64,000 nucleotides of DNA, taken from contig JALHQW010000004.1 in the NCBI GenBank assembly GCA_022841745.1, positions 1 to 64,000 of the forward strand, written 5' to 3'. This document shows, piece after piece, positions 51,399 through 59,142 of this stretch (position 1 is its first letter; each line of letters begins with the position of its first letter). The DNA is from Saprospiraceae bacterium (GTDB lineage Bacteria > Bacteroidota > Bacteroidia > Chitinophagales > Saprospiraceae). The notes below the pieces were generated by a model. The model saw nothing but the letters and a program-made list of their open reading frames with translations, was not told where the DNA came from and made no database searches. Both the position numbers and the translations under genes were made by a program.

Positions 51399-53039
51399 CT
51401 ATTTTAACATAGAATATCTCCTCCATCGCTGTTTTCCAATATAGGTAATCTCGCCCGTCTCGTTTAGGAATTCAAGTTCTTTCCTGATGATGTGCAACGA
51501 AATTTCCTTGCCGACCCTGTCCCGAATATCCGAAATGGAGCAATCACCGTAATTGGTGAGAATCTGCCGGATGAGTTCCCGCAATCGGATGGGTTCGATG
51601 TTTTTCAGGTTCATCAGACCCCGGAAATCCAGTTTTTTCAATAAAACGGGATTGACGAAATAGACAGTACCCTTTGTTTTCCCCCTCGTTTTCACCAAGC
51701 CCAAATCGGTCAGTTTACCCAACCAGTCCTTGAGGTTGTCGCTCTCCCGTAAGCCCAACAGGACGGACAACTCGATGGCGGTAAGTGCTTGATGTTGGGC
51801 AAGCAGCCCCAACGTAATCAGTTCCTTCGATTTTAGAATGTTGACCTCCTGCCTAACCTTGTCCATAAAATTGATGATTTCCCTTCGGACAATGCGCTTT
51901 TCAACCACCACTTTTACACGGTCGTTGCCTTCATGTGCCTGGGGCAATGGCTTTCCAGCGGAAAGGAGTATCTCGTACATCCGGTCGTAGCCGCTGCCTT
52001 CCCGCTCCATCAAGCCAAGGTCGTAAAAGACTCTCGCAAGGTGCGGGTTGCGCATGACGGACTTGTGCAGGATGTTTTGAGGGGTAACACCCAATGGCAG
52101 CAATCCAGGGTTGTGAACTTCCATCCGGTCATTATAGAGGTTGATGAAAAGGTCGCCACGGATGGTGTACGGGCGGTGGACAAGGGCATTTGCCAGCAAC
52201 TCACGCACCACCACTTCATCGTAGTTGGCAACGGTTTTCCTAAAAATCCCATCTGGGATTTCGATTCCGTCCTGCCACTCTGGGATTTCGTTCCATACAG
52301 ACTGAATGAGTTCCTTCGGGTTCAGCTCGTAATCGTCCCACATCCTTTTGCGGACTTTCTGCTCGTTTTCATCGTACTTGATAAACTGAATGATTGGCGC
52401 ATAAAGCAGGTTAGCCCGATGCTCCCGTTTGCCAATCCAAAGAGCGCCAAGGTTGGTCAGGTACTCCCCGGAAACGAAAAAGTAATATTCCAGCAGCTCG
52501 TCAGCCGTTTTGTCCCTGACAAAGGCGCTGACCCTATTGGAGTATCGAACGTCATTGATGAAATCAGATAGTTTCTTTGGGTCGGCATCCTCTTTTCTGA
52601 CCCTGCGAAAGGGCTGGGTTTCCCAGGTGAAGGCGTTTTTGTCCACCAACAAGCGGCTCAATTCGTCCGGCAAAAGCGGCTTGCATTCATCGCTTACCCT
52701 GACATAGTACCTACCATTGGAAGTGCCAGCAATAGAAGTGGCGCTCCGTTGCACCAACAGTTCGATGAATTCACCACCATTATCAGCCGTTTTAATTTGA
52801 GGGACGACGCTGACATTGAGCGTGCGTTGCTGCACTTCTTTTGCCAAACGAGCTGGCAACAAGGCTGGAATTCGCTGCGTTGGTTCGGGCTGATTGGCTT
52901 TGTCCTCAATGCCAAAGAAGATGCGACCACCTTGTGCATTGGCGAAGCAAACGCAGTCCTTGGCCAGTTCGTCCCAATCGGGGCTGGCTTTCGTCAATAC
53001 AAGGAGTGATTTCTTTTCAATTTGCTCGTTTTCAAGCAT
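51399..53039 (-). CDS. AlbA_2 / Schlafen-like regulator with HATPase-type domain
   Basis: A 546-residue protein. The N-terminal AlbA_2 domain (about 5-130, CVCFANAQGGRIFFGIEDKA, NGRYYVRVSDECKPL) is found in RecG-like transcriptional regulators. The middle (about 250-390) holds an HATPase_c_4-type segment, with REVNNA-like VVRELLANALVHRPYTIRGD, MEVHNPGLLPLGVTPQN and LGLMEREGSGYDRMYEIL. The C-terminal part carries two winged-helix-like pieces (TAIELSVLLGLRESDNLKDW, SISDIRDRVGKEISLHIIRK). The start is placed at 53039, where the family begins. Such proteins often accompany mobile or defence genes. DNA or nucleic-acid binding is likely; the target is unknown. Confidence 0.85.
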   Translation of the reverse strand: MLENEQIEKKSLLVLTKASPDWDELAKDCVCFANAQGGRIFFGIEDKANQPEPTQRIPALLPARLAKEVQQRTLNVSVVPQIKTADNGGEFIELLVQRSATSIAGTSNGRYYVRVSDECKPLLPDELSRLLVDKNAFTWETQPFRRVRKEDADPKKLSDFINDVRYSNRVSAFVRDKTADELLEYYFFVSGEYLTNLGALWIGKREHRANLLYAPIIQFIKYDENEQKVRKRMWDDYELNPKELIQSVWNEIPEWQDGIEIPDGIFRKTVANYDEVVVRELLANALVHRPYTIRGDLFINLYNDRMEVHNPGLLPLGVTPQNILHKSVMRNPHLARVFYDLGLMEREGSGYDRMYEILLSAGKPLPQAHEGNDRVKVVVEKRIVRREIINFMDKVRQEVNILKSKELITLGLLAQHQALTAIELSVLLGLRESDNLKDWLGKLTDLGLVKTRGKTKGTVYFVNPVLLKKLDFRGLMNLKNIEPIRLRELIRQILTNYGDCSISDIRDRVGKEISLHIIRKELEFLNETGEITYIGKQRWRRYSMLK

Positions 53040-53075
53040 TTGTGAGTTATTTTTTTTGAAAAAATGGTGTTTCAA

Positions 53076-53370
53076 AATGCTAAGATAGCACTGTTTTTCG
53101 GGATTTTATTGTGGGTTGATGGGGGCAAACTACGTCGTGAAAAACAGCCTGCCTTTGCCGTGTTTGGCATTAAAGCAGGGGTAGCCGCCGCCATGAGCGC
53201 AGCCGTGCGAAGTGAAATGACTGCGGCTACTCCTGCTGCGGGGCGCCGGATGCTGGCTGATGCTTACCTGTGAAGCAGTAAGCATCAGCTTGCATCGTCG
53301 CTTTGGCTGTCGGCTTTGGGGCTGTTTTTCACACCGCTGAAATGGGTGGGTGGGGCTGTGGAGGCATTCT
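53076..53370. other. Non-coding stretch with degenerate repeat and hairpin
   Basis: Bases 53145-53270 look like a worn copy of the GC-rich repeat (AAAGCAGGGGTAGCCG, then ACTCCTGCTGCGGGGC). A hairpin GCTGATGCTTAC / GTAAGCATCAGC lies at 53258-53291. No coherent gene is seen. Confidence 0.45.
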
Positions 53371-53601
53371 TCAAACGGGTGGGACAAACCGGGTCGTGGA
53401 AAACGGTTACATTGGCGGAAGCAGGGCAGAAAAGCAGGGGCAGCGTCAAAGTGAAACGGCGGCGCTGCGCCTGCTGCGGGGCGGCTACGGCTGCCTGTGC
53501 TGCAAGGCAAGAGAGGCACGAGCAGGCTTGCAGGACTGGCTGCGGCAGCCGCTTGGGGTTGTGTTGAGCCTCCGTTTTCCACACCGCTGCACTGGGAGGG
53601 A
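53371..53601 (+). repeat. GC-rich structured repeat, copy 1
   Basis: About 231 bases, similar to 54665-54916 and 55083-55332. Shared blocks are AAACGGGTGGGACAA, AGCAGGGGCAGCG, GTGAAACGG, CTGCTGCGGGGC, CTGCAAGGC and CACACCGCTGC. Internal stems pair GCAGGGGCAGCG with CGCTGCGCCTGCTGC and CTGCAAGG with CTTGCAG. It is much more GC-rich than the flanking genes. Confidence 0.8.
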
Positions 53602-53762
53602 TTCTATAAGGACTTGATGTGATGGCATGGCAAAGCGTTTCATTGGGTCTCAAATCTTTCACTTGGCAATAGGGTGAGCATAGCTTCATAGACTTGGTGA
53701 ATGGTTGCCCAAATTCAGCTTGTTTGTTGAGTACGCTCGATTAGCAGGATTCTGCCCCGTTT

Positions 53763-54482
53763 TTAGTTACCCACCACTAATACCTTCCCGCTCCAAGCAG
53801 CGCCATGCCTGTCCAGCACTACTGCCAAATAAGCCCCAGATGGTAGCCCTTCCAAATTAAGCCGTTCAGGCACTTTTTCCGTGTGCAAAACCCGGACTCC
53901 TTGCAAGTTAAACACGCTCAGGGTTTTCGCATTCGCATAGCCCTTGACAATCAATTGCTGCTGAGAAATATCAAATCCAATCTCAATTTTCCCTTCAGTC
54001 TGGGTCTCCTTGGTAGCTATGGGCAGGTCGTCAATGATGACGATATTGGAAGAATCAGACTCCCCTGGTGGGTTTTCGTACAGTGCGGTCACATAGAATT
54101 TTCCAATCTGGGGACCAGTCACTTCCAGTATCGTGTCGGATAAAGTATGAAAAATGGTGTCCTCTTTGTAAAGCCTGTACCCAGCTAAAATGGCGCTGAC
54201 TCCGCTCGTATCCGGTGTGTTCCAACTAAAAATAATGCAGTAGGTTGGCCCGAAGACAATCTCGTTCTCGCAATAGTCCCACTGGTCTGTCAGGATATAA
54301 TTAATGGAAATCCCAAAGTTGGAAGGGGCTGGGAACTGGGCGACGGCTGCCAGTGGGAGGAGCATCAAGAAGGATAAAAACAAAAAACTAGGTAAAAAGA
54401 ACTTGGTGATAGCGTTTCTCAACAACCCGAATACGACGATTTTTAACTTGCAATTTCGATATTCATAGCCTAGGAGGGTCAT
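53763..54482 (-). CDS. Secreted protein with T9SS-type C-terminal sorting domain
   Basis: A protein of about 239 residues. After a basic start comes a hydrophobic signal (about 27-49, FLPSFLFLSFLMLLPLAAVA, then Q). The body is one fibronectin-type or jelly-roll-like beta domain (FGPTYCIIFSWNTPDTSGVS, LAGYRLYKEDTIFHTLSDTI). The C-terminus is a type A sorting domain (LSVFNLQGVRVLHTEK, then SGAYLAVVLDRHGAAWSGKV). The start at 54482 is an estimate: the signal peptide is long, and a later start within it is possible. It is the only gene between copies 1 and 2 of the GC-rich repeat. Confidence 0.7.
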   Translation of the reverse strand: MTLLGYEYRNCKLKIVVFGLLRNAITKFFLPSFLFLSFLMLLPLAAVAQFPAPSNFGISINYILTDQWDYCENEIVFGPTYCIIFSWNTPDTSGVSAILAGYRLYKEDTIFHTLSDTILEVTGPQIGKFYVTALYENPPGESDSSNIVIIDDLPIATKETQTEGKIEIGFDISQQQLIVKGYANAKTLSVFNLQGVRVLHTEKVPERLNLEGLPSGAYLAVVLDRHGAAWSGKVLVVGN

Positions 54483-54664
54483 GACTGCTTTGTTTGAGTG
54501 AAAAATGGAACGCCTTTGTTCACAAATTACTTCTATTCCACACAGCAAATATCAGCCAGCACTTTTCTAGGTGTGGTGACATTGTCAGTATTTATTACTG
54601 ATTTTTATCAGGTGGAATTGAGGCTTTCTCGAACAGCATGGGGTCAAATTCATTTTACTTTTTT

Positions 54665-54916
54665 TCAAACGGGTGGGACAACACGGGTCCTGGAAAACGG
54701 TTGCGTTGGCGGAAGCAAGGCAGAAAAGCAGGGGCAGCGCCAAAGTGAAACGGAACCATGTGCAGTGAAACGGTGGCACTGCTCCTGCTGCGGGGCGGCT
54801 GCGGCTGCCTGGGCTGCAAGGCAAGAGAGGCACGAGCTGACTTGCAGGACAGGCTGCGGCAGCCGATTGGGATTGCGTTGGGCGTCCGTTTTCCACTCCG
54901 CTGCTCTGGGTGGGGT
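54665..54916 (+). repeat. GC-rich structured repeat, copy 2
   Basis: About 252 bases, closest to copy 1, with an extra ACCATGTGCAGTGAAACGG segment shared with copy 3. The same internal stems are kept. Confidence 0.8.
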
Positions 54917-55082
54917 TTCTTTGGCGGGTTGAGCGGGTTGGCAAAAAGCAGTGGCAGCGTCGCCGGAGGCACGGAGGTGACGCTGCTACTGCTGCGGGGC
55001 CAGCAGCGCTGCCGGGAGTGATGGTAGGCGGGATTGGCCCTAAAGGCTGCGGCGCTGGCTTGGCTGTGCGGTTGGCAAGTTT

Positions 55083-55332
55083 CCGGGTGGGACAAACTGG
55101 TGCGTGGCAAACGGATTGGGTTGGCGGCGGGTGGCTGGAAAGCAGGGACAGCGGCGAAGTGAAACGGAACCATGTGCAGTGGAACGGCGGCGCTGTGCCT
55201 GCTGCGGGGGCGCTGCGGCTGCCTGGGCTGCAAGGCTGGGAGGGAACGAGCTGGCTTGCAGAACTGGCTGCGGCAGTGCCTTGGTGAAGCGTTTGGTGGT
55301 TTCCGATTGCCACACCGCTGCGCTGGGTGGGA
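55083..55332 (+). repeat. GC-rich structured repeat, copy 3
   Basis: About 250 bases, in the same orientation as copies 1 and 2. It keeps GGGTGGGACAAACTGG, AAGCAGGGACAGCG, CTGCTGCGGGGG and CACACCGCTGCGCTGGG, with more substitutions in the middle. Confidence 0.8.
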
Positions 55333-55408
55333 GAAAGGTCCTCTGTGCGAGGATGACAAGACGCTGTGAAGACAGCCGGGAAACTGGCTGCCTTCACCCC
55401 TTTGGTGT

Positions 55409-56293
55409 TCATGCGGCTTGCCGCATTTCTTCGGTAATTTCGACCTCCTTTGTCTCGGTTTTGAGGAGGAAATTGGCGGCTTTCTCGGCAGCACTGGCCG
55501 CCGTCATCAACAGACGGGCGTCACCGTGCAGGGCGTTTATCCAGGATTGGAGGTAGGCGGCGGTGTTCTCCACCAAGTCCTCGACGACGATGCCGCAATG
55601 GGCTGCGAGGAACGAGGCGGACATTTCGGCAACGAGTTCTTCCCGGCTGTACTTTTCATCCCCGAAACGGTTTTTGATGTCACGATTTAGGCGGGAGGAA
55701 TGCCCTGTCCAATGGCTCAACTCGTGGAAATAGGTATGATAGTATTTCTCCGGGCTTTCAAATTCGGCGAGGTCGGGCATGAACAGTTTGTCGAACAGGG
55801 GCGAATAGGCGGGTTCGCCCTTGGCGACCTCGTGCGGGTTGCCGGAAAGGATGGCTTCACATTCGCCAATCCGGGCGGGGATGGCTTCGGGTTTTTCCTC
55901 CTTGAACATTTCGGCGGTGAAACCCTCGATGTCGAGGACGTTGAAAACCCGGTACTCGGAGACGAAGGGCACGACTTTTTCAGCCTCCTTTTTCGTTTCG
56001 ACCCGCTTGCCGTCGGCGTCGAAAAAGAGCATTTTCCAGAAATAGATGGGGAGGGATTTTGCCCCTTTTTTGACACGGTGACCTGCTCCGCTGATTTGAT
56101 GAAAGGTGGCGAAGCGTGGCACCTCGAAGCCGTCCAACATGAAACGGTTGATGCCCCGGTAGATGTAGCCAGTGAAATGGTTGCGGGCTGCGCCCATCAC
56201 AATTTGGTTCCAGGTGCGACGCCACGGCACGACGCCTTTTTCGAGCTGTGAAACGATGCGGGCAGTCATTTCTTCAAATTTATCGCTTTTCAT
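55409..56293 (-). CDS. ArdC-like antirestriction protein
   Basis: A 294-residue protein. The N-terminal ArdC single-stranded-DNA-binding domain (about 3-125) has EKGVVPWRRTWNQIVMGAAR, NHFTGYIYRGINRFML and KKGAKSLPIYFWKM. The C-terminal zincin-like domain contains HELSHWTGH (His190, Glu191, His194) and a following helix (EELVAEMSASFLAAHCGI) with the third ligand candidate. ArdC protects incoming DNA from restriction during plasmid or island transfer; its zinc site is kept here. Its presence marks this segment as conjugative or mobile in origin. Confidence 0.92.
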   Translation of the reverse strand: MKSDKFEEMTARIVSQLEKGVVPWRRTWNQIVMGAARNHFTGYIYRGINRFMLDGFEVPRFATFHQISGAGHRVKKGAKSLPIYFWKMLFFDADGKRVETKKEAEKVVPFVSEYRVFNVLDIEGFTAEMFKEEKPEAIPARIGECEAILSGNPHEVAKGEPAYSPLFDKLFMPDLAEFESPEKYYHTYFHELSHWTGHSSRLNRDIKNRFGDEKYSREELVAEMSASFLAAHCGIVVEDLVENTAAYLQSWINALHGDARLLMTAASAAEKAANFLLKTETKEVEITEEMRQAA

Positions 56294-56442
56294 GGCTGTT
56301 TGATTTTTGGTAAAGCAGCCTCTGTCCTTCGGTAGGTCAGAAGGCTGTTTTTGATTTGAAATTTGATGTTGGAAAAGTCCCCCGACCTTTCAGCGGGAGA
56401 AAGTGTCCCGGTCAGGAGACCGGGACGAGCGACAACTTATTT

Positions 56443-57090
56443 TCAGGCTGCCTTTCTTTCCTCCTTGGGTGTGAACTCCGTCAGCAGGGCGGTTTGCCGT
56501 TCTTTTTCGGCTTCGATTTCTGCCCTCGTCGGCTCCAGGTGGGTGCTGTAATTCTCGGCAAAAAGCGTTTTGGCTTCCATCGTATCGGAGCGGTAAATGT
56601 GGAAATGGGTGGCTTCGATGTCCTGAACGAGGTGGCGGTGCTTTTCCAAGTCCTTTTTTGGGAGCGGCGTGAAATCGAAGAACGCCATGAAGTAGGCAGC
56701 GCCCTCTTTGTTGGTTTTCTTCTCCAGCTTCACCGTCCAAAGCACCTCGCACAAGCCCCGTTTTTCGTAGAAAAGGTCACGGGCTGCCTCGCTCAGGTTC
56801 TGGACGCTGAACCCGTGGAACATGAACACGCCAACGTGTCCTTCCTCGTTCACAAAGTACACTTCGCACCATTTCTTGACGGGCTGACCGAAAAGCCCAT
56901 CCTCCAGGCAACGAAAGGCAACAGGGATGACCTTGAAAGTCTCACCGGGCTTGGTGACCTGTTGCCTTCCTTCGAGGTTCAGGACGCCTTTTCCGAGGTC
57001 GAGGCGGTAGGAGCGGGGATTGCCGGGCATGTAGCGGGTTTCAAGGGTTTCGAGTTTCTTGATGTCTGAAATCGGGAGCAGATTTTTCAT
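56443..57090 (-). CDS. Mobile-element protein of unknown function
   Basis: A 215-residue soluble protein, mixed alpha/beta, with a charged helical tail (about 185-215, EPTRAEIEAEKERQTALLTE). The core LEGRQQVTKPGETFKVIPVA and CEVYFVNEEGHVGVFMFHGF suggests a beta-barrel-like region, as in OB-fold or single-strand DNA-associated proteins, but no family is recognised. It lies upstream of ardC on the same strand, 149 bases away, in a run of minus-strand accessory genes. The GTCCCGGTC/GACCGGGAC hairpin near 56406-56427 follows its stop codon. Confidence 0.6.
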   Translation of the reverse strand: MKNLLPISDIKKLETLETRYMPGNPRSYRLDLGKGVLNLEGRQQVTKPGETFKVIPVAFRCLEDGLFGQPVKKWCEVYFVNEEGHVGVFMFHGFSVQNLSEAARDLFYEKRGLCEVLWTVKLEKKTNKEGAAYFMAFFDFTPLPKKDLEKHRHLVQDIEATHFHIYRSDTMEAKTLFAENYSTHLEPTRAEIEAEKERQTALLTEFTPKEERKAA

Positions 57091-57285
57091 AGTAAAATAA
57101 AGTTAAATTGTTTTTAAAAAGCGTGCAGTGTTTGACCGGGATGCTGCACCCCCTGCCCAACCTGTTGCCGCACAGGGAGGGAAAAGCGGTTTCTCTTTCA
57201 GATTTATCCCCAACGGGAAAGGCTATTTCTCAAAGGAATTTCTACCGAAAACTAAGCCTGAACTAACTGCGCAGTAGGGAAAAAA

Positions 57286-57600
57286 CTAAAACGGAAGCAT
57301 CCAGCCTTCCAATTCTTCGGAGACCTGTTCCGCACTGGCCCACGGGGCGGCATGAACGGAATAATGCCCCTTGCCATAAGGCACTACCAAGCGGATGAAC
57401 CTCATGCCCTCCTCTTTCGCCTTGCCGGGGCAGGCGATTTCGGGAAAGAAATAGGGTGGCGGAAGGAAGACCTTGAACTGCCTGAAAATAGGCTCGATGT
57501 CAAAAGGGAACTCGATGGAAGGTGGCGGCTCCATCTGCCGCTCGGCTGAGGCTATACGGGCAGCCTCAACGCTTTGTGCGAGGTAAGTTGTGCTTGTCAT
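57286..57600 (-). CDS. Small accessory protein of unknown function
   Basis: A 104-residue soluble protein, proline-rich in the middle (PPPSIEFPFDIEPIFRQFKV, FLPPPYFFPEIACPG) with an acidic C-terminus. An upstream ATG (57607) is out of frame. The leader TTGTTAATCGCAAAATAAAT precedes it and resembles that of the next gene. No family is recognised. Confidence 0.55.
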   Translation of the reverse strand: MTSTTYLAQSVEAARIASAERQMEPPPSIEFPFDIEPIFRQFKVFLPPPYFFPEIACPGKAKEEGMRFIRLVVPYGKGHYSVHAAPWASAEQVSEELEGWMLPF

Positions 57601-57703
57601 TTGTCATTTATTTTGCGATTAACAATACCTAAAGATAAACAGAATGTTTGAATTAAACAACTGATTGTCAAGTATTTAGATACATTTTTTTATCTTCAAA
57701 TTA

Positions 57704-58264
57704 TCAAAAAAGACGGCCACTAAAAGCAGGCAAAAAACACCAACCACCACCCAAAAAAGCACCCAACGAGGACCAACCACCCCACCCGGAAGGAGGCACC
57801 ACACCTACTGGAAGGAACACCAGCACCGGGATACCCAACCCAGCAGCAAGGGCACACTCGGACCAAGAACCAGAGCCGCAAGAAACCCAGGAACGGCGGG
57901 GAACAACACCAGCCGGGCAAGCCCCACCCGGAAAGCAGACCCACAACGGGGAAGGCGAAGCCGCCAAAGCCCGAACCAGCGAAGCGGCACGGGCTGCAAA
58001 AGCCCGGCTGCCCAAGCCAGCAAAAGCTGGGGCGGCAGCACTGAAAAACTGACAACCGGGAAAGGCAGCCGCCACCTGAGAAGGCGCACCCACACCACAA
58101 GAAGCAAAAACCGAGGAAGCCGGAACGCCTGTACCCCGCAGCGAAGCGATAAAAGCAGCGGCGGCGGCGCTGGAACAAGGGGAAGGGCGGCGACTGCCAC
58201 CCACCCCAAAGGAAGAAAAAGAAGAAAGCGCCAACGATGGGCAGGATACTGGATGTGGTGTCAT
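57704..58264 (-). CDS. SLOG-like accessory protein from an adenine-poor gene
   Basis: A 186-residue protein with no Lys, Asn, Asp or Tyr and a single Glu. Ser, Ala, Gly, Phe, Val, Pro, Cys and Trp dominate. Despite this the sequence looks ordered: FSSFGVGGSRRPSPCSSAAA, then GVPASSVFASCGVGAPSQVA, LWVCFPGGACPAGVVPRRSW and SCGSGSWSECALAAGLGIPV form a Rossmann-like, glycine-rich series that recalls SLOG/DprA-type nucleotide-binding proteins. I believe related proteins occur on mobile elements in other phyla. Only about 3 percent of the coding-strand bases are adenine between 57721 and 58200. Enzymatic role unknown. Its start sits in the leader shared with its neighbours. Confidence 0.65.
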   Translation of the reverse strand: MTPHPVSCPSLALSSFSSFGVGGSRRPSPCSSAAAAAFIASLRGTGVPASSVFASCGVGAPSQVAAAFPGCQFFSAAAPAFAGLGSRAFAARAASLVRALAASPSPLWVCFPGGACPAGVVPRRSWVSCGSGSWSECALAAGLGIPVLVFLPVGVVPPSGWGGWSSLGAFLGGGWCFLPAFSGRLF

Positions 58265-59142
58265 TTATTTTGATTAACTCCTACAAGATAAGTCAATAAA
58301 ATGACATAAACAACTGAATATCAAATGATTGTAAAAATATTTTTAAAACTAAACTGACCTAAGACAAGCAAAACCGAAGGCGAACGAGCCGCCGCAAATA
58401 CCCCCTAAATGCCAAAGAAAAACAAACAGCAAATACCGCTGAATGCCACGCTGCGGAGCTTCATCGAACTGCAAATCCAGCTTTGATAGTAGAGCGCCAG
58501 CGGAACTTGGTAATGCGCAAGTGGGCTGAACGGCGCAAATAAAAGCCCCGTGCGGCGGGGCGGGAATGCGATAGTGTGGGTAGAGCGCAGCGGAGCCTCA
58601 TTGAAGGCAATTCCGCTATCATCGCCAGAACGGGGTGGCGGCCAAACCATAAAGCTGCGGCGGGGAATTGCGGAACGAAGCTGCGCCCGCCCTACTCAGC
58701 GAAGGCGCAAGCGAAGTGTAGCACGATATTCTTGCCAGAATGGAATAATGGAGGCTTTACTGAAAAGGGAGCGGGCGGAGCGACCGGAAAATGCCGTTTT
58801 TAGTGCGTGGAATGGCGAGGTTTTGCTATCTTTGGAACGTCATTTATTTGATTAACAATGTTATTCAAATCAGGGCTGCTCCTTGGGGTGGCCCTTTTTT
58901 GTGGTCGTTATTCTCCTTTGAAATAATATCTGAACAACATTTTGGCTTCATTCAACTGCCGTATTAAGTCTTTGAACGATTGTACAGGTGTTACTGGAAT
59001 GGACTTTAGGCGTGACAAATAACTTCGGGGGTTGATACGGAAAATCAGGAATTGCACTGAGATTTTTGTGGAGGGTATAAATAATGGATTCCCTACATTT
59101 GCCAACTTTTATGTCAAATCACATTTTGATTAACCATCATCC
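58265..59142. other. Non-coding stretch with repeated leader motif and hairpins
   Basis: The motif TCATTTATTTTGATTAAC (57605, with an extra GC, and 58261) recurs at 58840 as TCATTTATTTGATTAAC. At 58840 it precedes, on the minus strand, a frame that stops after five codons, so a third gene may have decayed here. A GCCCCG/CGGGGC hairpin lies at 58545-58561, and a GGGC...GCCC hairpin with T-run at 58872-58901. No convincing gene. Confidence 0.5.
58872..58901 (+). terminator. Possible intrinsic terminator
   Basis: AGGGCTGCTCC and GGGGTGGCCCTTTTTTG pair imperfectly and are followed by a T-run. No plus-strand gene ends nearby. Confidence 0.4.

Larger units (their letters stand above)
54549..55408. 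other. Repeat-filled stretch without a supported gene
   Basis: The 860 bases hold repeat copies 2 and 3 and, between them at about 54930-55030, a partial fourth (AAAAAGCAGTGGCAGCG, CTGCTGCGGGGCC). Long proline-rich frames exist on the minus strand but only reflect the repeat composition. Confidence 0.5.

Noticed and set aside
53371-55332. Repeats considered as template/variable repeats of a diversity-generating retroelement
   Set aside because: No reverse transcriptase is present, and the differences between copies are not concentrated at adenines.
54585-55494. Long proline-rich minus-strand frames over the GC-rich repeats
   Set aside because: They arise from repeat composition, are not consistent between copies and have no start signals or homology-like motifs.
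58550-58855. Plus-strand 101-codon frame before the helicase
   Set aside because: Arg-rich, starts inside a hairpin, no recognisable pattern; likely chance.
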